Part shown: positions 44,054 to 56,694 of the stretch, piece after piece
How the letters are laid out: every line of letters starts with the position of its first letter
Numbering within the stretch: the stretch's first letter is position 1
Made by a program: the position numbers and the translations under genes
Origin: Oscheius sp. JU75
Taxonomy: Eukaryota; Nematoda; Chromadorea; Rhabditida; Rhabditidae
NCBI GenBank assembly: GCA_037178855.1
Contig: JASJZC010000005.1
Location: forward strand, 6,138,001-6,202,000
DNA: 64,000 nt
Direction of reading: 5' to 3'
The notes under the pieces: generated by a model
Told to the model about the DNA's origin: nothing
What the model saw: the letters and a program-made list of their open reading frames with translations, nothing else
Database searches by the model: none

Positions 44054-45549
44054 ATGGCCACTTCCTATCCGATGGATGCCTTCTCGGTCTCCTACTACGA
44101 ACACTGCAAGGCATACAGCAGTGGCTACGGAATGAAGAACTGCTTTACCGATTACGAGCCCAATGCCTTGAGTATCATCCAGCCCAATCCATACCAAATC
44201 CCCGTGGTCTGTCTATTTTTACTATTTGTTGAAAGTGTACTCTTCAGGACACCCTTCTGGCCTCTCCCACAACCTATACTTCAGCTCCTAGCCTCCAATT
44301 AGACAATTATATCCCACAACTCTACGGGTACAATACACCACTGCCAGCACTTCACCAGCCTATCCCAATGTATCGCAACATTTCTGAAGAGGTGAGCTCG
44401 AAACGGTGGATTGGAATGGTAGATAGAAACATTTGTATCAGCAGCTGAACTTTGTGAACAAAAAAACTCAATTAATTTTGTGGGAGACTCCGTTGTCGAG
44501 AATAAAAACTAAATTTTTCGAACACAGTAATTAAAGTTCATCCTTTGATAGATTACTGGGTTTAAGCTATAAAAAAAACTACACACAGTGTCGGGAAAAA
44601 AAGTATTTATTTGACAGAACTCTTATCTAATTGGAAAAGCCCGCGACTCTTTGTCTTTGACCTGAAATAGTTAAGGCAGTTTGAACAGGCGTTCGCGCTG
44701 CCAAGGCCATTCTGGTCCCCCCGAAACGGTTACTGTAAAGCTATGTAATGTTTCCTTGGAGGTCACTATGGTATACCTGAACCGCTCCTTCGCTCCCACC
44801 CGCGCATTGACCAGATAAGCGGAAGCAAAAAAACTCTAAGTGGAAACACAAGGGTTGATCTTTCAGCTGCGAGCGGATCCCCATTTGGCTTCTCGGGGAA
44901 ACACCTTGGATGCTCCTCCGGTTGTGAAAAAAGAGCCGCCGAATCTGAAAGGGAACAAACGAGGACGACCGACAAAGAACCCGGTGTGGGGACTGTTCAA
45001 CAGAATCAGTGACAAGTCCGTCCTGTGTCATATCTGCCGACGAGTAGTCAAGTCAGCCTGTGCTACGAACATGAGCAAACACATGGAAAGACATCATCCG
45101 GAGTTTATGGGAGTGCCGAGGGAAGACGGTTTCATGCCGGTTAAAGAGTGAGTACACGGAGAGTATATTTTGATAGCTTCTGTTATTATAGAGAAGTGGC
45201 AGATGAAGCAGTATATGAAGGACCTAGAAGACACAGAAGAACAAAGCATCCAGTGAATTTGAAACAACAACTCTTATCCAATAAGTTTTAGGTATGGCAA
45301 CTGTTCATGCGCGATTCTGCCGGAATCGCCCGCTGTCTCATCTGCAACTCGATAGTCCGTTCTCCCTGTAGCAGTAACTTCATGGGTCATCTCAACCGTC
45401 ACCATCCTGACCATCACGGCGAGGTCTATAACAGATGGGTAGCCAATCGACTAAAGAAGGCCGGCATCAGCATGGCCCGATTCCGCAATGAAGAACAACG
45501 GGTAGAATCCGAGCCGGAGAACTCTCCGCCATCTCTTATCGAACTGTAG
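44054..45549 (+). CDS. double BED-zinc-finger DNA-binding protein
   Basis: Probable nuclear transcription regulator. Exon 1 (from ATG 44054): MATSYPMDAFSVSYYEHC, a Tyr/Pro-rich head. Exon 2 (about 44249-44391): DTLLASPTTYTSAPSLQL, YNTPLPALHQPIPMYRNI. After a 474-nt intron, exon 3 (44866-45148) has LRADPHLASRGNTLD, an AT-hook-like KRGRPTKNP, and BED finger 1: VWGLFNRISDKSVLCHIC then VVKSACATNMSKHMERHH. After a small linker exon, the last exon (from about 45292) has BED finger 2: VWQLFMRDSAGIARCLIC then SPCSSNFMGHLNRHH. The Cys2-His2 ligands CxxC and HxxxHH/RHH are present in both fingers. Caenorhabditis has chromosomal BED proteins (dpy-20, bed genes) not derived from live transposons; no hAT transposase domain is present here. 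Confidence 0.77.
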
Positions 45550-45667
45550 TCAGATTTGTTTAGTCATAGAACTTTTCTACCTCTTTTCTAGTTCTACCTC
45601 CACCGATTCATGTTCTACCTCTCTTTTGAATAATTTATTGCCGTGTACAAATAAAACCCGATCATCA

Positions 45668-48465
45668 TCAATTGTGCAAGAGAGGACTGTCGTTTCTTGC
45701 CAAGATCCACTTGTAGAACCCCATCAGATTGATTCCGACGGAGGTCAATAGGAAGAGAATGATGAAAAGAATGAGGAAGATGCGTTCGAGTTCAGCTGCT
45801 AGCCAATCCCATTCGAGCTGGGCCAAATCCCTCGAGGCGAATGGAGTTGTGGGTGCATGAGGTACTCCTTCAACTAAATTATTTTCCACATGTTTTGATG
45901 CTTACCATTAGGTATGATTTCTTCGAAACTTTCACAATTTCTGACCTTGGGCAGACTCTGAATAGCTTTCCGGTGTTTTTTCTTCTCGAATCGGCCTACA
46001 ATCTGCGGAACAACGATAGTCGGAGTCCCGATGAAAAACTTGGCATCTTGATGACTGTCATCCGATTGCTGACAGAATTTGTTCGAATCTGTAAAGGAGA
46101 CACGTGAAGACGAGCATTACAGTGAAAATGACAATGACACAGTTTGGTGGGGAAACGGGTTTGGCAAAAGACCGTTTCGTAGTCGAAAAGGAAGCCTTGG
46201 TTTTAGATGAGAAGGAACTGAAAAAGAGCGGGCGAAAAACTAAAAGAACGAAGGGAAAGTGCAACCAACAGTCGAAGTACACTTTGCGCAAGGACGATTC
46301 GAAGATCAGGCAACAAAAAAGGGCAGTGTTTCGGCGGTCACTTGGAGTGAAAAACTGAGTGAAAATAGAAAAACTCTATTAACGTTCAGACATTAACACC
46401 GGATCGGAACTCGATATGTGTGTGGAAGACGCCTAACCATGCTGGCTAGTTTTCTGTGAGATCTTTCGACCAGATTCCCCGTCCAACCCTTGATCTTTTC
46501 CTCGCAACTTACCATCACTGAATGTCTCTTCTTCGAACATCACCGACTTTGTCTTTCTCAAAGGATGCACATGTGGTTCGGCTTCCAGCCATACTGAACT
46601 CGATATTTTGTGCAGTTTGTCTGTGCTGAAGGAGAACTTAACTTTTGTTATTGTGGTCACAAAACAAACTATACTTTTTTGAGCTTCTGGTCCTTGGCAA
46701 TGTCCATAAACTTATTCCACATGCTCTTCTTCCTCAGCCCGTTGCTCGCCATCGCCTTACGTAGTTTTTCCTGCTTCAAAGTACCTTATTCTTTTCACCC
46801 CATCTAGTTCCTCACCCTTGCCTCTTCCAAATAAGCATGTTTCATTAGGAGCGGCTGCTCCAATCGCACGACTTTGTTGATAGCCCTTGCCCATTTCATC
46901 GTTCTCGCCGAAGGTCGTTTACCAATTATACCTGGCTTTTCTCAGCGACCCGAGCTTTGTTCTCACCTTGTTTTTGGATGTAAATTACTAAGGAAGCCGC
47001 AAGTGTGCCCAAAGTTATCAATAATATCATCGACGAATAGAAGAGACCTAAATCACAACATACCAGTGAGGGTAAGAGTTTTTACCTATTAATGGGATGA
47101 ACGACGATGTTGAAGGCATTTTGTCGCTGACCTAAATGACAACATTACCAGTGATTATATTACTGGTATTACCATAAACACTAAAATACTCATCGAAAGA
47201 AGAGTGGTGATTCCGAGGGAAATCTTCTCGTTCCGGAGATCGTTCATCGTCGGGGAGCTGAATATACAAGTTGTTTGAAGGAACAAAAGATACCTGAAGA
47301 AGCCGACGATGCTAATAAATGTGATTATTGAGGTGGGTGTAACCAGATTTATGAGATAGTAGAGAGGTTTCCTCTGGACAGTCAAGTTCAGTTCCAGGAT
47401 GGTGTAGTTGTTCGGACAACAGTCAAACTTCTTGACGACTCTTTCAACTGAACATTTATACTCGAAAAGAAAAGGGAATAAAGATACCACACGTTGACAG
47501 CACAGTCCATGCTTCGTTATCTATCAAATTGGTTGTCCCAATTATATTGCTCAAGGGATAGTAATCAATCAGAGTGTTGTCGTAGGTCCAACTTCCAAAT
47601 GTTAGTTTGCATCTCTGAACAGCGTTCATCTTTAAGGAGAAAACTCTACCTGTAGATCGAAGGGAAAGAAGCGTAGATCGAGCATACAGCTCTGTTTGTA
47701 AATGGTTGGATAGAGTAATTCAACCAGAGTTCCGTTCTTTTTGCCGAAGGTAGTCAACTTGACACTCAGAAGACGACGAGTACTGGCCTCGTCCATGACT
47801 AATCTGAACTTAGGTCTATCCTACAGACAGTGAGAGAACAGACGAATTGTAGAGGGTTGTGTCTGGTCTGAAGATCTGGTCATATGGTAGCATAATCTGG
47901 GTGATGTTGTGAAAATCTTCCGGATCCCATCCAAGAAGATGGTCCACCCATCTCTAAGGATTTTCATCTGACAGTCTGTAATGAAAACTACCTCCGCCAT
48001 CCAGGCATTCATCAAAAGATACTGCTGTGGCTCGTTCTGAGAAAGAAAAAGAGTAATAACTGGAACAGCCAACTTACAATCTGGATGATCTGGTAGAGTT
48101 CCATCGAAAAACTCACGTTGATGGCTCCGTCACTTATTCTTTTCGGAATGTAGCCTTTGTTGTAACTGGAACATGTAGTCTGTTGGTCAAGCACTCACTT
48201 TTCCAGTATTTTCTCAGCTATCAAGTAGTGTTCTGGCAGTGTGAACCCGGTCGGTACGTTCAGATTCGGTGTCTTGAAGCCGAGCTTCTCTTCTGCTATG
48301 CCTAAATATGGGTCTATGAAGGACAATTTACCGCCTGTCCAAGGTCTCAGATTTCTGGCTGACTAGACTTCTAGTTGAGTCAAATTCCTGAAATACTCAC
48401 CCGTCACTCGATGTCCCTGCAAAGAAGCCAGCGCTGAGAGTTGGTAAAGAAGGAACGACAGCATT
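45668..48465 (-). CDS. nicotinic-receptor-like pentameric channel subunit
   Basis: Cys-loop ligand-gated cation channel subunit at synapses or muscle. Begins MLSFLLYQLSALASLQGHR (ATG 48465; weak signal peptide). Outer domain: PEHYLIAEKILEN, LMNAWMAEVV, WDPEDFHNITQIMLPYDQIF. The Cys-loop spans CMLDLRFFPFDLQ to the Cys of QRCKLTFGSW (about 47610-47690). Loop C holds vicinal cysteines, FDCCPNNYTILEL (about 47400), the mark of an acetylcholine-binding alpha-type subunit. TM1 PLYYLINLVTPTSIITFISI; TM2 NEKISLGITTLLSMSILVFM with the Glu-Lys pair of cation channels; SDKMPSTSSFIPLIG then TM3 (about 47000-47040). A long intracellular loop includes WARAINKVVRLEQPLL and DSNKFCQQSDDSHQD. TM4 is ELERIFLILFIILFLLTS, stop 45668-45670. 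The TM2 wording is closest in memory to the nematode DEG-3/ACR-23 group, but that placement needs a tree. Confidence 0.84.
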
Positions 48466-49299
48466 AGAAATGATGCTCAGTCGAAAAAGATACGTTCAAA
48501 ATTAACCTTTGGTGCAGAACGGGAGGAGCAAATTATGACTTTGTGGTAATTTCCTCGGCAGTCGGCTTGGTTAATTACACTCCCACGGGGGAGAGGAAAA
48601 ACATCCAAAACTGGTGGCAGACTTTGAGTGAGCTTGTCCAAATGAGCTGTGTAAAGCTATTGGTTCGATGTGTCTGATGAAGAACGCCTGTTGAAGCAGA
48701 AACAGATACTATGTCAAAATGTATAAGCCGACTACTATTTCTCTCCCTTTGGAAATTACTCAATCGACTATTGTTTAGCGAAGTCATTAGACTCAATTAC
48801 AACGTCAACCCCCACGACTAGATTAGACGATCTTACCGAAGTAGCCGAAAAGAGAATAACCAAACAGACGAGTCGGTGCAAAAGGTCCGACAGGAAATGA
48901 AAATGTTGACGACTTTCGAGCCACAATTGAAAAACGACCAAATGAGTCGGCTATAAATGACTGGACCCATTTTGACATAGCAAATGCAAAGATAGGCTTA
49001 TTACGATTACGCTAGCTTATTTTGCCCCTAAAAGGAACGGAGAACAAGGAATACGGTGAAGAATGGTACAGCACCGCGTTTATTCGTTTTTACTCGACAG
49101 CAAGTTCAAGAAAGAGTGAGAACAACATGTAATCAACGTGTAAATGACCCGATATGCGAGAGGACCGAGAGAGAGAGAGAGAGGAAGACGGGGTCATAGG
49201 AAATACACCGGTAACTGAGAGAGTGAGGGTAACCGGAAACAATCGAGCGGAAGGATACAATAAATAGAGGGGAGGGAATCAAATCAACAAACCAGAAGC
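48466..49299. other. intergenic with GA repeat
   Basis: Promoter of the channel gene plus the 3' flank of exportin. A (GA)-run lies at 49167-49183. No gene seen. Confidence 0.4.
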
Positions 49300-52200
49300 T
49301 TAGAAGGGTATATGGAGAAGTCCTTTGACGGCTTCGAAGAGGGTATCCAGACGACGACGAAAATCGACTCGTCCGTGACGATTGTGCCGGATCACATTGG
49401 GAAGAAGTTCGTTGAAAGCCGCTTGGAGATGGTTGCGAGATGAGTCGTTGACGGGATGGCTCACAATTTGTACAACGTATTGCTCGAAGTAAGCCGAAAA
49501 ATTGTTGATTTCAGCTAAACTGGGAAGAAACCCACTCTGTCGTAGGCTATACAGGCGAAAAGACCAGATGCTGCATGGCTTAGGATAGCATCGTCTCCGG
49601 AATAGGCCAGGCAGACTTCGAAGACTACCTGAAAACGGTAAACTTAGAAACGGGATGAAACGTTCGAATAGAACTCCAGATTCGAGTACATTCTAACGAG
49701 ATAAGTAACGCTAAGCGGCTCAATGACACTTAGCTTCACTTGTTTGAACCTTTCTCAGTTTCTAATCTCTTCCTTCTACAGACATACAGTATCCAGAACA
49801 TTATGCAGTACCTCTACGTCCATCGAGACATGCTCTGCTACTTTCTGGAAGCTCGAAAAGAACGGTAAAAGGGGCAAGTACAATTGCTTTGTCGAGGATT
49901 ACAACGCGTCCAAGAAGAGAAACTACAATAAACACTGAGTAAAGTCTTCTTTCCTCTTTTTACATCTTTTCCCTCGTTCCTTCTGTTTGCAGAGTTTTGA
50001 GATAGGCAAACGCACCGGCATAAGTTTGTGGATTCTGTTATGAGCAATTGCTCGTTGATTATCGCGGTTATTGGTAAAGTAGAGTCCAATCTCACAGAGC
50101 GCCTCCAGAGCACGACAAAGGATGTCCGTGCCAAAGCGACTGTCCAATGCGAGCTGAAACTTGTTTTCGATGAGAAATCAGAAGAATCAACTTCAATACA
50201 GACGAAGAAAGTATCGAGGAGATGGTCGCTGACGAGAGCGACAGTATTGCGGGAAAACTCGCAGATGCTCTCGATGATGCCGTAGTAGTTTATCGCCACG
50301 TCGGGAATAGCGAGCAGAGACTCGTTCATGATACCAATCAACGACTCGACACAGGCCACGGCAGCTTCAACATTTGCCGGAAGGTGTTCGGGGTCGTTGT
50401 AGTCGGACAGATCCTTGTTGATGATATTGGATAGGATCTTTAGAAATAGGGTCTGAATTTGAAGCTTCTGGCCATACAAGAAGGATTATTACCACATCGA
50501 CAGCCTTTTCCTCTTCTTCTTTCGCCGACATCACATTGTTGTGACGAGACGGCTGGTTGGCAGCGTAACTCCGAATAATGAGCACCAGGGCCTCGTTGAT
50601 ATTGTTCTTGATTTGCTGAAAATGGATGACTTATTAAAAAAAAAAGAACAAACCAGATCAGGGATGTAATTCATGACTTTGGTCGTGGTATCGTGCATGA
50701 ACTGGAGAATCGAAGTGATGATGGGTTGACAATGGAAGTGGCTATTCATCATGGGGACAATGACCGTGAGAACTTGGTCGATGAACACTAAATAGACTAG
50801 ACTCAGGGAGATGGATTCGAACTGGCTTGTAGGACCATTCCAGAATGACTGGGATGGTCCCTATCTTTCCACAGAGGGAAAGATATTGGCCAGATTGGCA
50901 CAAATCCCTTTGTATGCTTGTACCAATCCGACAAGTTAAAATCTTTCAAGAAACGTACAGGAAAACCAATAACCTGTGAGTGAACAGGATGCATCCGTCT
51001 GTCCAGCTTGGGCAACTCCTGTGAAACACTGCAGGAGATCGTTAATGATCATGTCTGTTCTGCTATTAGGAGGTTGGGAGGCAAGGTTCAGTAGACGCTC
51101 AGTCAGAGGAGTGAGCAGCTGAAAAAGTAGCAGATGAAGAATAACAAGTGACTGCTACCGTATTGTACATAGTATTTTGAACTTCCTGACTCATTTGCGA
51201 GGCAACTAATATGAGAGCTCTCATGACACCACCTCGGCAAGGAAGACTCAGGATGTCGATTCTGCTGAAGAATTGAAGCAGATAGTTCGTCTGGGAGAGA
51301 AAAGTCGCCCTGGCATCAATCAACACTTCCAGAAGGTCCACAGCATCGTTACAGAGCCTAATATGAAGAATATTCGGGGAAAAGAAAGGACGAACCTGAT
51401 CTCCCCTCGCATATGAGTGAAGATGTAAAGGACCTTCTCGAAAACGAAGTTAACCAGCGCTGAATCAGTCTCCTCGTTCGGATAGAGCATTGGGGCATGA
51501 TCCGGATTGCTAATATTGTCGGTCATATTCGTGACCCCGCCAATGAATCTGCTCAGAGCGAGCAGACTGCTGCGGCAGAGCTCAGGCGAGACTTCGATGT
51601 TGGGATTCTTCATCAACTCGTACTCCAGAACGTTCCAGGTCAGGATTTCGCCGAAAAGGCTGAAACAGAGATATTTTGATGACTTGAGCTGTTCCAAATT
51701 CCTGACAAAAAAACTCACACGATGAACGGATCGACATTGTTAGGATCGACAGTACGAGGGCCGAGCGGATTGCTGATACATTCACGAACAAACTTATTCT
51801 TCTCTTCGTCGCTGAAAAACAAACTCGATTTGAAAAATCGAAGAGTCACTGACCTATAGGATTCATCACGATCCTCGGCCTGTTCTTCGCTGACTTCCAT
51901 TACATGAGGAGCCATCTTTCCGAAATCTCCGTCAGTTTTGATAATGACACTGTGAGCCACAAGGAGCATCAGCCAATGCATATCTTCTCGCCATAGGTTT
52001 ATTTCCTTCTCATTGATTGCACAACTGACCATCATCTTCAAATGATCGACCTTCTGTTTGATCAGTCTGAAACGCAGCTAGAAAAGGCTATTGAGCAAAC
52101 AAACTGGGAAGCGGAAGGGATGAAGGAAGAACAGGTGTAGACGGCCATGTCTCCAAACACGGTGAAAATATCCAAGAAGCGATTACGGTCGTCATTCTCA

Positions 52201-53804
52201 TCATTATCGGCATTCTCCTCAACTTCTGGAGCCTCGGGACAAAATCCGAAAGGTGGGGATTGAAGAGACTGTATGAATGTGTTGACAATCTGTTGCGTAG
52301 GAATATAAATGAAGTTGTTATCTGAAAAGACTCAGATTAAAGCAGAATAGAAAGAAGCATACCGATCTGTTCGGCAGTATCATAGTCCAGTCCAATCCGC
52401 CATTTACCCTTGAGGAGAACGGTCCAGCCAGAAAACAGATTCACGACGTCCTGTTTGCTATCTTCGTCATCTTCGGTCTAGAAATTATAACCATTGGAAC
52501 TGTACCAGAAACAAAACTTACGATAAACTTGGCGATAGCATGCCGCAGAAGATGGTCCATGAACTGGATGTAGAAACCAAGCAATCTGCCTCGATCCGGC
52601 TCCGTGATTCGCATAATTTGTGATACAGGACGAAGAGTGAAGATTCTGTTGATGGTCAGGCAGAGACCGCTAACTTCGTGCTCGAGAGGACCGGATCCGA
52701 AAGTATCGAGCATACAATGAATGAATCTTTCAAGAAAGGCGACAGCAACATCGCGATCCCTCATCGTCTCGCCAGATATTCCTCCAAGGTACGCGATACA
52801 GGAGATAGACTTGGTAGCCAATTCCGCCTGACCACGGACGACAATATGTATTCGGAAAAGGAGTTCGATCAACTGATGAGTCATGATGTTGTCCCAGGAG
52901 GATGGTGGACGGAAATTGGCCGATGCTGACAATGCCAGGAACGTTCGAGCTTGGAAATCCCACGAGAAGATGTTGTCGCAGATCTGAAAATATCTTTTTT
53001 CTGACAGACTATAGAAATACATCAAGGAGGCGAGAGAACAACAGTTTCTGATAGGGTGTGTTCATTGGATCCGGTTGATTGCAGAGAATATCGAAGATCT
53101 GCATGACCATCTCGAAGATCGACTTCAGCATCGTCCTTTCAAACTCGGTTTTGGCTCTGGTGTGGAAGTCATAGGTGATACCAAGGTGAGAGCTACGCCA
53201 AGCACACGAGAACTGTTCCGTCATGGCGAGAATCAAACGACAGCCGACATTTTGCTAAAAAAAAAACATTCTAGGTAAACAAATGAAGTTCTTACAATAT
53301 GGACGTTGTCATTCTTGACCATATCCTCGATCACCCGACAGACTTCTTCTTTTGTCCCGGCTTTATGGTCAAGAATCCCTCGTTTGATGGAAATTGCCAC
53401 GGCTTGAGCAAAACTATTCAGGACAAATGAAGACAGACTGGAAAAGGAGTGCTACACTGAACAACGAAGGGGCTACTTCTCATTTGAAGCAGCGTAATCT
53501 AGAAGTTGCCGATTTGTGGCTTGAATTGCACTCGGGTCGTTAACATGCCAGAACTTGAGAAGAATGGCAGCTGTTGCTTGAGCCAGTCTCTGGAGAACGA
53601 ACGGATCAGTGGATCGGTCTGAAACCGCGAACATGGGTAAAACCTTAGCGAAAATGTCTTACTGATCGCATTCAGCAGCGCATCAATCGAATACTGGCCA
53701 CTTTCAAGCTCAGTGAATAGCTGCTCCGCTTTCTTCCTGTCCTCAGCTCCAGTTTGTGCATTTTGAATAAAAGCAGCCGCTTGTTCCAATAGGCCAATAT
53801 CCAT
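49300..53804 (-). CDS. XPO4: exportin-4-like nuclear transport receptor
   Basis: Karyopherin-beta family receptor working with RanGTP; XPO4 in animals exports eIF5A and Smad3 and imports Sox factors. Starts MDIGLLEQAAAFIQN then GAEDRKKAEQLFTELE. Landmarks: LQRLAQATAAILLKFW; AVAISIKRGILDH; RLILAMTEQFSCAWRSSHLG then ITYDFHTRAKTEFE; IFSWDFQARTFLALSAS with PSSWDN; QLIELLFRIHIVVRGQAEL; INLWREDMHWLMLLVAHSV (human has DIHWLILVTGY); NPLGPRTVDPNNVDPFIV; MNSHFHCQPIITSILQF. It ends AAFNELLPNVIRHNRHGR, FEAVKGLLHIPF, stop 49300-49302. About 20 short exons. A stretch at 50795-50985 reads best as one 190-nt intron, since the alternative frame contains a stop. The ATG follows TGCTTCAG and the gene lies 340 bases downstream of ATP synthase gamma on the same strand, compatible with an operon. 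Confidence 0.84.
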
Positions 53805-54143
53805 CTACCCGCTGAAGCATGAATTGGTAAAATGAATACAGCAAAAGTTCGTTCACAAGTTCGAAAGGCATCATGGCAAATGAGATAGGAGAGAATGGTC
53901 ATGATGTGCACAGACAATAGGAGTAACGAAAAATGTCAGGCCGCAGAAAAAAACGAGCAATGAAATTGTGACGATATGGACACAAAGGCAGCCTACCAAA
54001 TGGAATGAAATGAAACGTAAAGAGGGAAGAAAAATACATTTATCTTTACTAATGAATCAACATCTAAAAACATCCGCGAACCAACTATCGAATATAGAGA
54101 GACGGAACATAACCACGGATCGTTCTTGATTTTCTTGACAATT

Positions 54144-55351
54144 TTAGACACAGGCGGCTCCGGAGATGATCTCAATAAGTTCTCTGGTAATGACGGCCTG
54201 ACGAGTACGATTGAAGGCTAGGGTCAGCTTGTCGATCATTTCTCCTGCAAGCGTTACATTATGAAGGAAGAAATTGCAAATACATACCGGCATTCTTGGA
54301 GGCTCCGTCCATAGCAGTCATACGAGAGCTCTGCTCGGATGTGGCAGATTCCTTCATAGCGTAGTAGATCAATTGGGCGAGAGAATATTCAGTGTAGGAT
54401 TGGAGAACGTCATCATCTACGGAATCGTAAGTGGAGAGAGCTTCCTTGGTCTTGATGGCCTGGAAAAGTGACAGATAATCAGAGGAATTGGTGCTTTGCC
54501 AGAGGGAACATTTCAAAATTGAATTTAGTTGTTCTCATAGATGTGAAAAAGGTAGGCATTTAGCAAAATTATTGTCTAATTGAACCCAAAAGAACGAAAC
54601 ATACCTCAAGTGGAAGAATGGGCAGCTTAGAAGTCTGGTAAGAAACGACAGTCTTGAATCTGTTGAAGATGATTGCTCCCTCATCGAAGTCAAATCCAGA
54701 ATCAAGAATGGCTTTGGCGGCAACAGAAGCATCGGCGAAAGTGGGAGGAGTGCGGCCAATGTCGTTTCCAGTGACCAGGAAGTTCTGAAAACTTATTGGT
54801 AGAAGAAAAACTAACGAGAGAACATACCTTTCCGTAGACGCGCTGAAGACCTCCTCGAGACTTGTCTCCAATGCAGACGAGACGTACATCGGCATCTCCG
54901 GCCTCTCGTAGAATATTACGAGCCTCCTTGACGATGGAGGTGTGAACAGCTCCGCAAAGCCCTCTGTCGGAGGTGATGAGGACGTAAAGACGCTTCTTCT
55001 TGGGCTCCTTGGTTTCTCCCTCGACGGTGGGGTTGATGTTGTCGAAGAAAGTCTGGGCTCCGACTCCGTAGGCCCGAGCTCCCTAGAACAAACAAATTTC
55101 ATAAAGACGTATGTGACAAACCTTCAGATCACGCTCGGCCTTGGCGTACTTGGCGGCGGCAACCATTTTCATGGATTTTGTGATCTTCTGGATGTTCTTG
55201 ACGGACTTCAGACGAATAGAGATGTCCTGAACAAACCAAAGTTGTCAAAGACTCGAGAGAAATGACCCACCTTTAGAGTGGCAAAGCCAGCCTGCTGTTG
55301 AACAGCAGCAGCGGTGGCCTGTCGGAGAAGACCCGAAGTTTGGCCGAGCAT
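54144..55351 (-). CDS. ATP5F1C: ATP synthase F1 gamma subunit (mitochondrial)
   Basis: Central rotating stalk of mitochondrial F1Fo ATP synthase. N-terminal presequence [20 protein letters not shown], then [20 protein letters not shown] and [15 protein letters not shown], the near-invariant start helix. Then [20 protein letters not shown] (gamma signature), [33 protein letters not shown] and [20 protein letters not shown]. The C-terminal signature [13 protein letters not shown] is followed by [19 protein letters not shown] and [13 protein letters not shown], stop 54144-54146. Six exons with 30-60 nt introns. Full length, no breaks; very sure. Divergent from the CCDC12 gene, head-to-head about 660 bases apart. 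Confidence 0.95.
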
Positions 55352-56009
55352 GGTTCCCCTGAAAACTGGCTAGAGAAGGTTGTAACTTTGAGAAAGGAGA
55401 ATGTATAGAATGAAACGAGCGAGCTCATTACAGCCATGAATGGAATTTCACAATCTATTTCTGCCGCGCTTTGTTACAAACAATCGTACACAAGCAAAAC
55501 CTAGGTCATAGATACAAACTTGGAGACGCACAGAGCCAAGGAACAGCCGAAACTGGGAGAATTAAAGGGCGCGTTCGTGTCTAAACGATTTCGGCTTACT
55601 TTTGTGATGGCCAGTTATCGCAACGTTGTCCGTGTGAATAATCGCCTACTTTATTACTTTTTTGTGCAAAACTGGACGAATTTTAACCACAAATGAATCA
55701 AAAAAAGAACAATTTATTCGTGCAAACTTCAAACCGCCCAATGGCTGAGCTAAGAATTCGTGACGGGACTCAGTCTATTTCCTACGGTATCACCGAACTG
55801 TTCTGTGTGCACGAATTTGAAAATCTGCTTCAATTCTTTTGTCCACAATGGTGCTTATTTTCAGTCTGTTGTGTTCGATTCCTTATGCATTTGACAAAAG
55901 GCAATGTGGCAAAAATCGATTCCAATTAGGAAAGTATTCACTCATCGCCCGATACTTTTGTTTGCCTCTTTCCCTCTAAACTGTAAGACCAAACTTTAGT
56001 GATTTCAGG
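55352..56009. promoter_or_regulatory. shared divergent promoter region
   Basis: Separates two housekeeping genes transcribed away from each other (ATP synthase gamma and the CCDC12 homologue). It ends in GATTTCAG at 56001-56008, one base before the ATG at 56010, a textbook spliced-leader acceptor. No gene inside; a short frame at 55693-55929 is unsupported. Confidence 0.5.
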
Positions 56010-56674
56010 ATGACGGACGACGCTCACATGTCGTCAGATGAGGAAAGAAATCCCAATCAAAATTCCGCTGAAGCCGCTGCAATCGCTAGAAAACGCAGGC
56101 TCATGGCTATGAAGTCAAAGATGCACGGCGTGGAAATGAAGTGAGTCTGTTTATTTTACTAGCCGCTCGCATTACTAACATCATTTACGCTTGGGAAAAC
56201 TTTTTCCAAACCAAATGGGGAAGTGGTCTCTGGCCGAAAATCGTGAACAATTCTTCATTTGCGATTTCAGGGAGGAAGACTACAAAGAAGACGAAAAATC
56301 GACGAAAAAGGCCAAACTAGGCACTAAAGGATTCAGAAGTTATCAACCTGTCTCGGAAGTTTTGCCCGGCGGAACAGCTACTGCTCCGCTTGATATCATT
56401 GAGAATGAGATTGCTGAACACTTAGAGGTTTGTCCACCTTTGCTCGCGTCGAACTTGTTACGTTCAGATCACTAAGGATGTGAAGCCAATCGAGAACATT
56501 GACCTCACGACTTTGGCTCCGAAGAAAATCGACTGGGATCTGAAACGTGATATTGAACCCAAACTGCAGAAGCTGGAGCGTCGGACACAACGAGCCATTG
56601 CCGAAATTATCAGAAAACGTCTCGCTGATGGAGTCGGAGATCTCGCCAGTACGGTCAACCAAGTCGTTTTGTAA
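56010..56674 (+). CDS. CCDC12: CCDC12/cwf18 spliceosome protein
   Basis: Small nuclear protein of the activated spliceosome. Exon 1 (56010-56140): MTDDAHMSSDEERN then AAAIARKRRLMAMKSKMHG. Exon 2 (about 56271-56427): EEDYKEDEKSTKKAK, FRSYQPVSEVLPGG, DIIENEIAEHLE. Exon 3 (about 56468-56674): ITKDVKPIENIDLTTLAPKK then DWDLKRDIEPKLQKLERRTQ and RAIAEIIRKRLADG, the conserved C-terminal coiled coil of the family (DLKRD...KL..L...T..AI.ELIR.RL). The length, about 165 residues, matches the family. The gene converges with the minus-strand gene ending near 56695. Confidence 0.9.
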
Positions 56675-56694
56675 ATGTTCCACTAATTATCAAT

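Noticed and set aside
46104-46358. Lys-rich 84-codon plus-strand frame
   Set aside because: It lies antisense within an intron of the channel gene and has no start context or homology.
50795-50985. Coding-looking stretch with a stop in exportin-4
   Set aside because: Removing it as one intron joins ASCSLT to VFIDQVL in frame and aligns with human XPO4 without a gap.
49300-53804. Reading the long transport receptor as exportin-1 (CRM1)
   Set aside because: The CRM1 repeats and its acidic C-terminus are absent; landmarks fit exportin-4 along the length.
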